Assembly (NCBI RefSeq): GCF_041296385.1
Contig: NC_091023.1
Span: forward strand, 20,240,924-20,304,923
DNA length: 64,000 nucleotides
Reading direction: 5' to 3'
Origin: Aphelocoma coerulescens
Lineage: Eukaryota; Chordata; Aves; Passeriformes; Corvidae
A program made the position numbers and the translations under genes. Shown here piece by piece: positions 35,929-48,527 of this stretch. Position 1 is the first letter of the stretch. Each line of letters starts with the position of its first letter. A model generated the notes under the pieces. That model saw only the letters and a list, made by a program, of their open reading frames with translations, did not search any database and had not been told where the DNA came from.

Positions 35929-38900
35929 AGGGTTATGGAAGGAAGAGACTTTCCCTCCTGAAACTACCTGAGATTTCCTTCCAATGATGAACTTCTCTAG
36001 ATAAACACTCTTCAAAGAGTGTCCATTAAGGAAATTGCTACAGAACTTCTGAATACCATTTGGAATCACCCTGGTGGTGAAGGATTCATTGCCATCTTTT
36101 GTCAGTGACATACTGATAGTTTTTCCCACCTTACTCCCAAGGAGAGTGCAGCTACAGAGATGGACTGGTAGCCATAGTCTGTCATTGCTGGATGTTCTGT
36201 TGACTTCTTGGGCATTTCCTTTTGTTTTGCTTTGCTCCTTTGTAAAGCAAGCATTTTTCCTGATCCTGAAGATATTTGTAAAACCAGGTGGTGTCCATGG
36301 AATGCTCTGCATTCCCCAACTCCACTGGAGAGGATGGAGTGCTGCTACTCAAACCCAAGGTCATGCTGACCTTGATTGCTGAACATGACTAAGCCACCCT
36401 TTTTTTTTCCTTGCTGCTAAAATAGATGCACTGAGGACAGTTCACTTACTCCTGCCACTTCAGCAGATTCCCTTATACTCTGAGCACTTCCTTCAAGTCA
36501 AATGGTCAAATTGTAAAAGGTTTCTGTGCATCCAGTGGATGCCTCAGAGTGAGAGGAAGCCAGCAAAGATATCACCACAGCAGACAGAAGCTGCCCGTAC
36601 TCAGCTATTACAGAAGACTTTTCCCTACCACCTCATCTGAGCACTAAACAGCTGAGAAGTAATTATGCCTAATGTTCTCTGATCTCTTCCCTCTCTGCAC
36701 ATGGCAGGATATTCTGTTTCTGAAACACTCGCCTCATGTCCATGGCATTTGGCCTGTAGCAGGGAGGTTGAGTCCAGCCCCAGAATGTCTAAAACATTTT
36801 CTTCTAATAGATAGCTCACCATAAGCTGGAAATGCGTCACACACCAGCCAGTTATTTCCACATCATAAACTCCTAATGCTTCTTTAGACTGATGGGGTTT
36901 TGTATTTGCTAAGACCTGGAAATATGCCAAATATTCTTCCAAGCACGACACTTCTTTTATTTCAGCCACTGCTGAGTTAATCAGTGGGTATTTCTGGTGC
37001 TTGAAAGCCCCTCCATTTGCTCCTGGGTATGAGCTTAAAGCTGCCCCACAGCTCAGAGCACTCTGCCTAGCAGGGACAGAAAACATTTGTGCTGAGGTGT
37101 GACCTCCCACCCTTGCCATGGGGTTTGCATCGCAGGCATTCCCAGGACTTTGGGGAATTCCCGGGCTGGAACCTGAGTTGTCCTCACATCCAGGTTCCCA
37201 CTCAGTGAACTCCTAAATGTTTTCCTTAAGCTCTGCATGCCATCAGTCCTATTCCCTCACTTCTCTGCTTTTTTTCCTCTTCCACCAACGTTGCCTGTTA
37301 AAATCCCAGTAGAGCTGGGAAGTTCAGCTTATCAGTGTTTGCTGGAAGGAGAGGTATTTGGGAGGGCACTGAGAATAAGCACAGATTTTCAGTGGTGGCT
37401 TGACTTCTGTGCTCAGATCTCTGGTGATCCTGTTGGGATGCAATTGACTGTTCATCCCAAGAACCGAAAGGCAATTCCGTTCCATTAATCACTTTGCTAG
37501 CTGGCTTTTAATGGTCTTATCAACGTGCTTTCTTGCCTGCAGACTGTTCCATCTTTGATGTGCTCTGCCTGCTCACCTCTCCCTTTAATTTGTTCCTTTT
37601 ATGGCAAGACTCTGGTAACTGCAGAATTTCCTCTTTTCCCCACTGACTCCAAGCCTGATGTGCTTTCCAGATTCTCCAGCTGCTCAACACTAGTTAAGAC
37701 TGTGCCAACTCGTCAGATAAACCCTCGTTTATTTTTTTTGCCCCCGGAGGTTTTTGCGTGCAAGGCTTCAGGCATAAAAATTGCTTCGGTCCAGAAGCTT
37801 GGCAGACACACCTCAAGACAGTAGCAAATACCTTTGCCAGGTTCAAAACAGTGATAATACTTTTTGCCATTTTTTTTTCAGTACTGAGAGTGTAAAACTA
37901 ATAGTTTGTGTGATGGAGGAATGTATGAGCTTATTTAACTGAATCGGGTTTGATTTAGCATGAGGATTTTGCAAGGGATTCAGCCTCAATACAGCCTATT
38001 GCAGTGCTTTAAATCCCTCCTCTTTCCTCTTTTGAGGTTAATGCAGTTCTGTTATCACAAGGAGAAGAGTGTATCCTGCAACTTACACTTTGTTTTCCAA
38101 AGGCACCCAGGAACGAGGAGTTAATTACACCCACAGACCTACTTGCATATGCACATGCATGCAAATGCACACAGGCAGTGCATGCATGGTTTGTTTTCTC
38201 TTTGCCCTTTCTAGAGGCTCTGACCTTGTACCAACTCTTCTCCTGTAGCTACAGAGCTGCCCCTTCCAGGCCTCCTCAGAGCTGTTCCCCACAAACAAAA
38301 GCTCTAGCTCCTCACAAAGTACCTGTGAGCCACTGCTCACGAATCCCAGCTTCCCTGGCTGACACCAGACCTCACCACATATAGGGAACCCTTCAAATGT
38401 CAGCTCCCACAGGGACACCTTTGGAAGGACAGCAATAATAGTGATGCTTTTCACTTCTGCCACACTTTTCATCACAGGAGAGCAGAGCATTTCATTAGCA
38501 CTGGGTCCTGACTACAGAGGGGCATGCTGGCATCCTCCACCCTAAAAGCACAAAAAAATTCTTGACTTGAGTGCAAATCTCAAGAGAAATGCCCACTGTG
38601 GCTGTGGCCTGTTTGCACTGAGCTGTAGGAGTAGAGATCTGGACATGGCTACAGGCAGAAGGAAGTCATCCATGGAGGGAAGAAAGGAAGAAGGGGCAAT
38701 GTAGTTACAGCAATGAAATCCTGCCTTTACCACATCCAGGCTGCATGAATTAACCAGATTCGGCCCAAAATGTTTTAAAATCACAGCAAACTGCCATAAT
38801 TAATAGTAAATATAAACAACTCCAAGATCACCTCTGCATCATCAGCATACCCCCTGATATAGAATCTGACAGAGGTGTGTAGAGGTGGACAGAATCTCAC

Positions 38901-39345
38901 ACTTCAACATATATGAAATGTCTAAACATTTCATGATGCCTAGAAAATAGTTTAAACAATGCAGTAAGTTTATTCTGAGTCATAATGCACAACTATTAAC
39001 GACAAGGGCACGGTTCCTGCTCAAATCCCTAAAAAACAAAACAAAAGCCTTGCTGGTATAAACACAGACTCATACTGTATTTCTTAATTCTACCCCAGAT
39101 CCCCAGTCCCACTGGAGAGCTTTACATTTATCAAAAATCCAATAGATGAAACAAAAAGGCATGGCAGAACCTAGCCTGTCCAAATTAAAGCCTCTGAGAT
39201 TCTCTGTAAATCCAACACAGAGCATAAGAATCACTAATTTATCTCCTGATTTAACATCTTCCTGACAACTTAGTATCCAAACACATTATTAGTGGCCATC
39301 TCTTGGCAGTTGGTACCCAAAAGGAAATTGGGAGGGAAAGAGCTT

Positions 39346-39470
39346 GTGGTTACCAGCACAGACCAGGGTACCTCCAGGAGCTGCACTTTGCCACAGGTTG
39401 CTCCACCCTCTTGGCCAAGTTGCTTAACCTTTTTATGCCCCATCTCCCTCTCTGTCCTGGATAACAACTG
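39346..39470 (+). repeat. MIR SINE relic, longest copy
   Basis: Words appear in MIR order over about 125 bp: GTGGTTACCAGCACAGACC (tRNA-related A-box side), GCTGCACTTTGCCAC, then CTTGGCCAAGTTGCTTAACC and TATGCCCCATCTCCCTCTC (consensus 'cttgggcaagttacttaacctctctgtgcctcagtttcc'). Both the tRNA-like head and the core domain are represented. The copy is strongly diverged and inactive. Confidence 0.6.
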
Positions 39471-40689
39471 CTGATTTACTTCCCAAGACTTCTGTGAAGC
39501 TCCATTTGTCAGTGCCTGTGATGTATTATTTATTGTCAGAGACATAAACAATCGCATCCCGAGGATGCTGAGCACATCACCTGCATTTTGATTTCTGCCA
39601 AAACCTGTCTTCCACTCAGGACAAACCCTTTCTCCTTCACTAGCATAATAATATTTTATTAAGTTATAATGTAATTTAAATGAGTCAATATGTATGTTTG
39701 GGGCCATGAAGCCAGCTCCCAATTACTGACTTTCTGGATCAGGGGAGGCTCAAGGGAAAGCCACTGGATTTGTGATTGCAGTGGTGACAAAAACATTGCT
39801 GCTAGTTTTGAGGACTCTTTGCAAGATGCTTACAATTGGTGGTCCTGCCAGTATCTTCAGCAAGGTTTTACTCATGTCTGAAGGACAGATTTTAGGGTGA
39901 GGAAATGCCCTGCACAGAGGCTTAAAGAACAGCAGAATAAACACATGTGAAGAAAAGCTGAACAGAGCCCAGATAAAGCACATCTATCTCTGTTAAAGCT
40001 ACACGGGGTAAATGTATCTGAGAAAAGGCACATAAAAAGAGGTACATTTTCTATAAACCTTGGTAAAAATACTGACTTGGTTTTCATACTTTTTCTTCCG
40101 GGGATTCTGGTCTATCAGGCTTCCTTGTTCCTGTTACAAAACGTGATGACAAACTAGGCAGTGGCTAGATTTAACATCCTGACTGACCTTATCTAACTGA
40201 CCTTGCACCAAAACAGCACAGTGTGCTGCCAAATTTTCCAATTCTCTTCAGTATCTGAAGTCTCAGGAGGTCTATTTCCTAAATAATTCTGCATCTGCTG
40301 ACCTTATCTCACTGTCGAAAAGCAGAAGTCCCAGGCAAGCAGTGGGGGCATTTCAGCAGGCTCAGAAATGGGTGAGCTCTGGGTTTCCAAGCCCTTCTCT
40401 GGAAATACACTCAGCTTGTGGGTGGTGGGACTGTTGTAAATCATGGCAAACAACAAAGTCTGTGTCACTAAAGCACCTTTAGCTTCCAAATTCAGCCAAG
40501 AGCAAGTGTTTAACTAAAATCCTGCCAAACTCTGGAAGACTGAACGTGGTTTGGATGACACAAAGTGTTGCAATTTTAAAGATGCATGGCTTCAGTTTGG
40601 GGAGAACTCTTCTCATCACTTAAAACAGAGAAAGTTAGAAATGTATCTTGTGACTCTCCAGAAGTTTTATGTTATTTCACTTGTTATGC
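39471..40689. other. unique non-coding sequence
   Basis: No gene or repeat recognised. Near 40,190-40,310 the words CTGACCTTATCT / GACCTTATCTCACTG recur (40,182 and 40,299), a short coincidental duplication. Confidence 0.5.
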
Positions 40690-40960
40690 AAGCCAAAAAT
40701 GGGTTTAACACAAAATGGCATTGACTTTTCAATCATTAATGGCACAATCAACTAAAATACATAATCTGTTGCAGTGTTTGTAAACATGTGCAATTAAAGT
40801 GGAATAAGATTCAATTATAATGGATTATGTGTGCATAATAATGCAGATCATGCAATTCTTATTAGTTGGGCTGTACCCTGAGCTCGGTTCAGGAGGAAAT
40901 TATATTGAAATGCTCCATAATGAAGAGGAAATTTTAATGGGAAGACAAGGTTGAAAAAAC
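40690..40960. promoter_or_regulatory. candidate conserved enhancer, forkhead and homeodomain motifs
   Basis: About 270 bp of dense, non-repetitive AT-rich sequence. It holds a consensus forkhead core GTAAACA (40,780-40,786), a PBX/HOX-like TTTCAATCATTAATGG (40,727-40,742), several homeodomain cores (CAATTAAAG, CAATTATAATGGATTA, TTTTAATGG) and octamer-like ATGCAATT near 40,851. In vertebrates this combination is common in long-range developmental enhancers that sit in gene-poor DNA. No conservation data are available here, so function is inferred. Confidence 0.35.
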
Positions 40961-42488
40961 ATTACTCAAAGCAAGAGGAATGAAAGTATCCGGAGGCAGA
41001 ATACAAATGACAGTAACACAGAGTCATTTGACTCCATCTCCGGATTAGGAATTCACACTTGACAGCTGCTGGGAACGAGGTAGGCACAGTTCACCCCACT
41101 GGTTGCCACTGTTCATAGAGCAGGTCTGTGCTTCCTCTCCTGATAAGCTCCCTACAAGCTTTGCTCATTTTAGGAGTTTCACCTGGTGCAAGAGACAGAA
41201 GAATTCAGCTCTTTGTTCTAAAAGAGTGTCTCCTTCTCCTAGGTTGCTACTTTTTGGGTGGGGGACAAACAGTGCTACCAAAGATGCTTAATTTAATGAA
41301 TTTCCACTTTTTTTCTCTGACAATATCAGCTCATATCCAAGGATGACATGCAGCTATCCAATCTTTCCTCTTGTTCAGTCATTCATGGAAGGTGGTTTAC
41401 TTCACATGAATTGGTTTAATTAACTATTATTAGGAGTGGGGGAGGGCCAAACTACATTTTCTAATGCACAGAAAATTGCTCCTGAAGAGAGCACAGGTGA
41501 TACAGAACACATAAGAGCTGATCTCAGCTAAAGCATGCAGACCTTGTCTCATTCTGGAAAACAGATAGCTCACGTGCTGCTTTACAAAACCAGTTACAAC
41601 AGGCTCACGTGTATAACAATGCAAACTGTGCTGCACTGATTAGTGCAAGGCTTTGGCTTGACTTAATCAATATTTGTGAGGTGAAAGCAGTACAGTGTGT
41701 GAAGTAAAATAAAACAGATGAGAAACCCAAGCTGCTGTGTTGAATTAGCTACACAATCCTTAGGTGGCTGAAATCCTGAAGAGGAATCTGTGGTGGCTTG
41801 GACAAGGTATTAAGGATATTTGCCCTGAGTTTGATGGTGTTGGCACAGAGCATAAAGGTGCACTTCTGTAGAGTGATGGCAAGTGGCTGTAAGTGTGGGA
41901 GATTAAACTGGAAATTTTAGATGGAGAAGAAAACCTCTGTGTGTGCCTGGTCCCACAGTACCACCAAATATTAAATCTCTCAGATAATCAAGGGAAAAAT
42001 TGCCCAGAGACCAGAACCCAAGTTCTCCATTCTGAACAAATGCTCACTAGAGGAAATTTGAAATTATATGAAGGAAATGATCCTGTCACCACAGCTCACA
42101 GTGAACAATAGTCTCATACATATTCATACATTCCTCGCTCTCATATCACCCCCAGAGGGATGTGTGCCAGTCCCAGGGAGAGCAGGGGGCAGCATGGTGA
42201 TCTCCTGGCTCTCTAGGGGACTGGGTGATCACCCTCCATTGCACATCTTCTGGCTTTTTCTTCACTTTAACTTCAAGTGCTGCAATATGAGAGTTCTCTT
42301 GTCAGGAGTTCTTTCTGGATATTTAATCTCTTCCCCTTTCTCATTTCCAATTCTCATACTTCCTTTTACATCCCATCACTTAATTCTTCCCTGTCTTTGG
42401 TGTTTGTACCTTTCAGCACTAGATTGTAACATCTCTCTGTAGCCATTTTTCTCTGAGTAAGTGTATTACAAATTCAGCTCTTCTCATA
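40961..42488. other. unique non-coding sequence
   Basis: No gene recognised. The T- and C-rich part from 42,240 to 42,488 directly precedes the CR1 relic and may be its poorly preserved antisense 3' untranslated region, but I cannot see diagnostic words there. Confidence 0.45.
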
Positions 42489-43590
42489 CTGATTTAGTTC
42501 CTTTAATCTTCCTTTATAAATGAATCTCTCTATCCCCTTGATAATTTTTGTTACTCTTCTCTGAACTCACAGCAATTTTTCAATATCTCCTTGCTAATGA
42601 GTTTCCCAGAACCGAACACAATGTTCCAGATGTAGAAACAGCAGAAGAGCACAAAGGTGATCTCAACCTGTCCTGCCCCAAACTGCACTGCCCCTTTGCT
42701 GCCATAGCTCATTTCTAGCTTGGTTCTAACTTGTGCCCACAAGTTTGAAGAGAGTAGATGGAACTCACCTACTTATCTGTTTCAGATGTTTAGCAGGTAA
42801 ATACTAAAATTTCAATTTTTTCTTTTCTTTAGCAAGTATTATTGAGCGTGCACATCTGTCCTGAAGACTGCAGTCTGGACATGTCACCCATGTGGAAGTC
42901 AAACTCTGCCTTATGTCACTAACTTAGAAACTATCTAAATTGTACAACGTGCTGGGGTAGAAGAGGATTTTCACAAGCCTTCAGGCTCACAAGATTTACA
43001 TCCGCAGAAGCAGACATGCAAAATTATGAACCCAAACCTCCTTTCCTCCTACCAATGAAAACTAATGACCTGTTTGTTCCAGTAAATGGGAAAACTGGTC
43101 ACAGTCTCCTTCTCTGTAACTAACCCTGGGGTCATTTTATACCATCCTGACCCAGCTGCTGTTCTCCCTCTGGATCTGTTTGCATCTTTTGTGGAGGATT
43201 TAATTCCTCCTAGTTTCATCTCATCTGCATATCTTATTAAAATGTTGTTTCCTTCACCATTTCTAGATGAACAGTGAGGATATTAGATATAAATTAAGAG
43301 TAAGCTTTGTGGTTCTTCTACAGTCTCCTCATCTCCAACTCCATGCTTTGCCACTCTCTGTCAACCTCTCTTTATAGAATTCCAGCCTGTTTTCAATTAA
43401 GAAGACAGTGTTCATCTCCAAGCTGATTTAAATTAATTTTTCTAGAAAGATTTCATGAGGCACAGTATCAAATGCACTGCTCAGATGCAAATATATTAAA
43501 GCTCCAGCATTCCCTTCATCCATTAATTTTCTGTTTCTATCACAAAACCAATCAAGTTTGTCTGGTGAGATTTATTCTTGCTAGACTGGC
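42489..43590 (-). mobile_element. old CR1-type LINE pol relic, antisense
   Basis: Read on the minus strand, three landmarks of the CR1 reverse-transcriptase protein appear in the correct order. First, 43,449-43,511 encodes ALIYLHLSSAFDTVPH (family pattern VxYLDFSKAFDTVPH, palm motif A), preceded by KSHQTNLIGF near 43,550 (family CLTNLISF). Second, 43,210-43,231 encodes YADEMKLGG (family FADDTKLGG), so the second catalytic Asp has become Glu. Third, 42,489-42,632 stays in one frame for 48 codons with two stops: HLEHCVRFW, then VQRRVTKIIKG and GRLKEL (family HLEYCVQFW, VQRRATKMIKG, ERLREL). Spacing of about 290 codons from motif A to HLEHC fits the family. Frame shifts separate the blocks. Confidence 0.85.
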
Positions 43591-45189
43591 TCTGCTGGAG
43601 GCTCTGTTCTGCTGGGCCCAGCTCTCAGATACCAAACACCCATGGCCAGAGCTGTTTCTGAGGTAGCTACATGTGTCAACACCTCTAAAAATGGGTGTTT
43701 GGGGGGCACTGCTAAGCTAATTCTACATCGTGGGCTCAGCTAATTGGCAGTTCTCTCTTTAACGTAGCAATGCAAGCCCAGGTGAAAATACTGACTTGTG
43801 ATTTCTGTCCCAAAATGTTAGGATGCTGTACAGCAACCTGGGGTGCAATTTCCCTCCTGGAGGGCTGCAGCCAGGGGTTGTGGTCCCTCCAGCTGCTGAA
43901 AGCAACAGCTCTTTTGTTGTGGTGAGGTCACCCAAGAGACCCCAGAAAGCATTTCTGCCTCAGCACCACCTGCAGAGCATCCTGCTCCCTATCCTGCTCC
44001 CCATCCTGGTCCCTGCCAGCTGGCACTCCCAGGGCATGGTGCCTGGCCAGGATGGGGATCTCCTGCCTGGAGTCTCATCACAGAATTAGCAATGAGCTGC
44101 TGGCAGCAGTGGCCATTGCCACGAGGAACTGCAGCCACCACCCAGGGGCCATGCAAGGAACTTTTGATGGGCCTAATTGCGCCACTTCCCTTTGTATTCC
44201 TCACCTTCACCACCTTCCAGAGCAATGATGATTAGTTTAGAAAGGGTACAAGGTATAAGATATTCAGAAAATAGGGTTTGGGATAATTTATTTCTCACTT
44301 TAAGTGTCTGTATAGACTTCTCTTTAGTCAATTCTTCTGGTCACTAATTAGGAGGAATAATCACACACAGCATGGCATTTTCACCACTTCCCCCAATAAT
44401 ATAGGCTCATCTGTATCAGCTGATTTACATATCAGCTCATTTTCCTTGAAGTATTTTCTCATGTGCTACTAAGAAAAGATATTTTATTGGCTTTTCCTCG
44501 TTCCTGAATTGTTCACATTTCTTTTATCTGTCTCATTAAAAACAGATTCTAGTCATCATTATTTTCATACCAAGTTAGTTTACTAATTAATGGACACATT
44601 GTCTGTCTAGGATTTGTGCTTGTCTTCCCCCGATACTCATATAATAAGAATCTTTCATATTCCCTTTAAAACCTTTGACAGCGTTATTTCACTCTGATTT
44701 TTTTTCTATCCTTATCATTCCCTGATGAGCTTTAAAGGAATCTGTATTCTTGTTTGATTCCCCTCCCACCGTTTCCTATTTCAGCACAGGATTTTAACCT
44801 CACGTCTTTGATCAGTCCCTTGTGGAGTGACTGTAACTGTGGCAGATAACAAACTTCTCGTGCACACTTATTAGTCATGCAGATTGTGCATTCTGGCTGC
44901 CAGAGAGATTGGAGGGGTCATTTCTGGAAATATTCCCTTGTGAATTATGGGTGTAGGGCCTGGGTCAGGACAGGGACCACTGTCACTGGGTCCTCCTAAG
45001 GTGAGCATCCTCCCATGAGCCAGACAAGCTAAAGCTGGGCTCCCACCCCAAAACATCAGCCATTAACCCCCCAGAGCAAGCAGAAGTCCCAGCAAATCCT
45101 TCAAGTCCTTCAAAGGATCCCTGGCATACACATGATGCTCAGAAAAAGCAGTAAAGCTCTTGCTGTCAGTAATTAGTTCCTTAAATAAT
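43591..45189. other. unique non-coding sequence
   Basis: No gene recognised. The part from 43,820 to 44,110 is GC-richer and contains a small tandem repeat. From 44,240 to 44,800 the sequence is T-rich and could hold more antisense LINE-derived material upstream of the pol relic, but I find no protein motif. Confidence 0.45.
43979..44014. repeat. three 12-bp tandem units
   Basis: Units ATCCTGCTCCCT, ATCCTGCTCCCC and ATCCTGGTCCCT follow each other without a gap, differing by one or two bases. This is a minimal minisatellite, probably from replication slippage. Confidence 0.85.
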
Positions 45190-45250
45190 TAGTTAATATT
45201 TGTATAGTACTTTGAAGGTGTTAAGTGCTCTATAAGTGCACACATTATTT
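45190..45250 (+). repeat. MIR-like SINE 3' end
   Basis: The words TTAGTTAATATTTGTATAGT, ACTTTGAAGGTGTTAAGTGC and TCTATAAGTGCACACATTAT match the pattern of a MIR-family 3' end ('gagttaatacatgtaaagcgctt', then 'tataagtgcaaagtattatt'). This form is common in sauropsid genomes. Only the tail remains. Confidence 0.5.
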
Positions 45251-46491
45251 TTGGCATATAAGGGCCCTTTCAGTCTCCGCTGGCAGTGCCTGGTTCTCAG
45301 CATTAATGAATTATGTGACATTGCTTAGGGGTAGATGTGTTCAGCAGAAAGGATTAGTTGCCATCTCTCCCCACAGTCTATGAAAAACAAAAACCAAAAC
45401 TCAAACCCAAATGAACTTACTGTTTGCCAGGAAAGGGCATATCCACCTTTCCCACTCCCTTAGGGCAGCAGAGAGCCTCATCCTGGGCCCCTGGTCCAAA
45501 CTGGACAGTTATTGTCCTGGGGGGGGAGCAGAGCTAAGCTAGTCTGCCCCATTCCATGTTCCAGCTGCAAACCCTTCCCTCACTCCATTATGGCTTGGTG
45601 GGGTAAGGGAAAAGGCAAATTCTCTTCTTCAGGCCATGTAAACCATTACATATTTTGCTGTCACCTCTAACGTCAGAATTCTGAATATGAATGATCTTGT
45701 TTTTTAAGAGCCACTATGTTTCCAGCAGGGACACCAGCGAAGTTATTCTCAAAGTCAGGCAATCAACATATTAAGTAGCCTCTTGATGTGAGTGAAAGTG
45801 GTGTTTGTGTTGGTACTGTTCATATTGTTCCTACAAACTTACTTAAAGTTCCTGGCTAATTCATTATTCTGGGAGCCTAATGCAAGGCAGCAGGTACTAC
45901 AGCTCTCCTGCAGAGTCTATTTTCAATATTAATTATCTTGCTGTGCGTTAAGTAGTTTTTGTTTTTGCGTTAAAAGGTTTATGAAAATTAGATTACTAAA
46001 ATGATAAAAACTAATTTTCTAAAGTGTAGCCACTCCGCAGCAGTCAACTCAAAAGAGAAAAATATGTGCACTTCGTTGTCTTGGAAAAATGGCACCATAA
46101 CTAAACTGTCATATGTGGAGGGAGGGAACAGTGGGAAAGGCTGCTTTATCACAAATGTTGTTGCTGTCCTGCTGGCCACACACTTGTGCTTGTGTTGATG
46201 GGTCTGCTGCTCATTTTCATTCCCAATAAAGCAGATTTTTGTCTGAGAAATTAATTTCAATATATGACAGGGATGGCTATCACTTGCAAACATACCACAT
46301 CTGCTGCGAAGCTAAGCCCAACGTGACAGCAGGGTGTATTTGACTGCTCTTTCAGGAGGAGGGGGCTGATGAAACCTCCCTGTAGCTGGGTCTGGTTTCA
46401 GGGCATTAAGCTGGGCTGCCCTCTTGCAGGGGCAGCTGTTCCTGGAGGATGATCTCATGGTTAAAGGAATCTCTTTTACCAACACCACTGC
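45251..46491. other. unique non-coding sequence
   Basis: No gene recognised. A run of eight G lies at 45,519-45,526. A 101-codon minus-strand frame at 45,988-46,293 has no family resemblance. Confidence 0.5.
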
Positions 46492-46530
46492 TATGCCTCA
46501 GTTCCCTTGCTGCAAAACGATGAGGAAGCT
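46492..46530 (+). repeat. possible MIR core fragment
   Basis: TATGCCTCAGTTCCCTTGCT followed by GCAAAACGATGAGGAA resembles the MIR core ('gtgcctcagtttcctcatctgtaaaatggggat'). It is very short, so chance similarity is possible. Confidence 0.3.
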
Positions 46531-48484
46531 CTGAAGGAGAGGGATAAGTCACAGCCCTGCCTTCTGTGAGACATTGTTATTAGTCTGCTAATGCTGACAG
46601 ATATCTGGTTTCACTCCTTTGCTCTTTATCCCCGGTGACATCCAGAGGGACTCTGCAGAGCTGTTACAGCTTATTACAATATATTGCTAAATTTGGGGTT
46701 GTTGGACCTCAGCAGATTTGTTGGTTTAATTTTGGCCAAACAGTGAACTCTGAGGTGAGGATTGGATGGTTAAGAAAGATATATCCATCCCTTTCTCTTT
46801 GAGCCAGTGGGCTGGAAGTGTGATCTGAGTGGTGCTGCAGCAGAGGTGGGTGCAGCTCCCAGAGCCCTTTCCTGCAAGGCTGCCATCCCCAGTTTGCTGT
46901 CCTGTCACCTCTGCTGCTTCCATCATATTTTGGGAGAAAGAGAGGAAAGTGGGCAAATCAGAAGGAATGCCGTCCCCATCCACTGTGCTCCACATCCTCC
47001 TCTGTGACTCTGGCACAGAATATCCTTTCCTTTCCACCCATCATTATAAACACAGGGACTTTTAAGCAGCATAACACATTTTGTTATAACAAAGTTTCCT
47101 GCCTGACAGGCAGAGGTATCTGCAGAGAATTTGCTAATGCCAAAGCCATGGGAATTAAAGTCACTCTTATCTTTAGCAGTTGTCACCCCCATTGCACGTG
47201 CCAGGATGAAACCAAAGAGCAAAAGGTGCTTTATGAGATACCAGCATAAGCCAAGAAGCTGAGGAACAGCAGGAGGGTTGCTGTGATTATTTTTAATGTG
47301 CAAATATCCATTTTATATGGTCCTTTAGAGGGTTCTGCATTTTGGAACACTTTCCTTCAACTACTAGAATTCTAAATATTGTTTTTTCTATAAGGTTGTT
47401 ATTGTTAGTGTTATGAACTCTTTATTTGTTGATATCGTGCAGTTTTTCAATGTCCTAGAATTTATTATGGGTATTAGTGATGCCAATGTTTATCCATTTT
47501 ACACCTTCATTATCTGATCTAGGCCCATCATTACTCCGGATACATACAATGGCATTATCATTGTTGTCTTGTTTCATTATAATTCCCATTTGTTTAGTGC
47601 TTTATTTCTAAGAAATAATTTGTCAGAAAACATGCTGAAACATAATCATCCCCCATATTACACATGTTTGGATCTCAGGCATCTGACAGAAAATATCTGT
47701 GACTGAGAGGTGGCACAGTGTCTGTTTTACATCAGTGCTCACAGGCTGGGCCAACAAGCACAGTTAATGCTAGATCCTAACAGCCTCTGAGAGCCTGAAA
47801 TATCTGTGGGGATACCCCAGTGTCTTACATGTCCCCAGGGAAGGTTTCTCCCTGTGTTTCTGTCCTCAGAAAATGAGAAATCTGTCATATGAATATATGT
47901 CTCACCTACAGTAAAAATGACTGATGTGTATTTGATCTTTTTCCCTTAGTTCTCCGGAGCAGAACCTCTGTGTTCTGTGAGGCTACACTCAGTTGCAGAG
48001 AGGGCAAAAGAGGAGAGAAAGAGAGTGGGGGAGGAAGAAATTAAAGTGGGATTCAGCTGCCTCTGACTGAGATGGACACAGATGTCACCCTGTCATGGTG
48101 GCAACTGTTGGATTTTTATGCTGAGAAGGATTTTAAGGATCAACTCAATAAAAAGTAAAGCTGAGATGGGAATGCAGAGCATAGAGGGGCCAGAAAGACA
48201 GCTGTGACGTGTGATGTGAGGGGACTCCTGATTAAGGACACTGCCTGTCCACCCTGGGCAGAGAAAGTGTGCTCCCAGCCTAGGACAAATCACTGAATGT
48301 CCTGCCTGAGAGAAAGCATGGAAAAAGCTGACCTGAATCCATTTTTAGCAGTGATTGTTCTTCTGACTGGAAGAGTTTTCCAGCTGCGGGGAAGCTGCAC
48401 TCAGCTACGAGCAGGTTCTGCCGTGCTGGATTCCCACCAGGTCATCAGTGTGAGGTGGTGGGATGCCACCAACACTAGAGGAGG

Positions 48485-48527
48485 ACAGCCTGGGCTTGCT
48501 CAACAGCCTGGGCTTGTTCGACAGCCC
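48485..48527. repeat. 2.4 copies of an 18-bp tandem unit
   Basis: ACAGCCTGGGCTTGCTCA is followed immediately by ACAGCCTGGGCTTGTTCG and a partial ACAGCCC. It is a young or well-kept slippage duplication. Confidence 0.85.

Larger units (their letters stand above)
35165..39345. other. unique non-coding sequence with homopolymer tracts
   Basis: About 4.2 kb with two listed homopolymer tracts and no recognised gene. The longest frames, 154 codons (35,848-36,312) and 164 codons (36,625-37,119), both minus strand, do not resemble proteins I know. The first crosses the poly(C) tract, which argues against a real exon. No transposon recognised. Confidence 0.5.

Noticed and set aside
36625..37119. 164-codon minus-strand frame
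   Set aside because: No recognisable family or motif; length is within the chance range for this much sequence in six frames.
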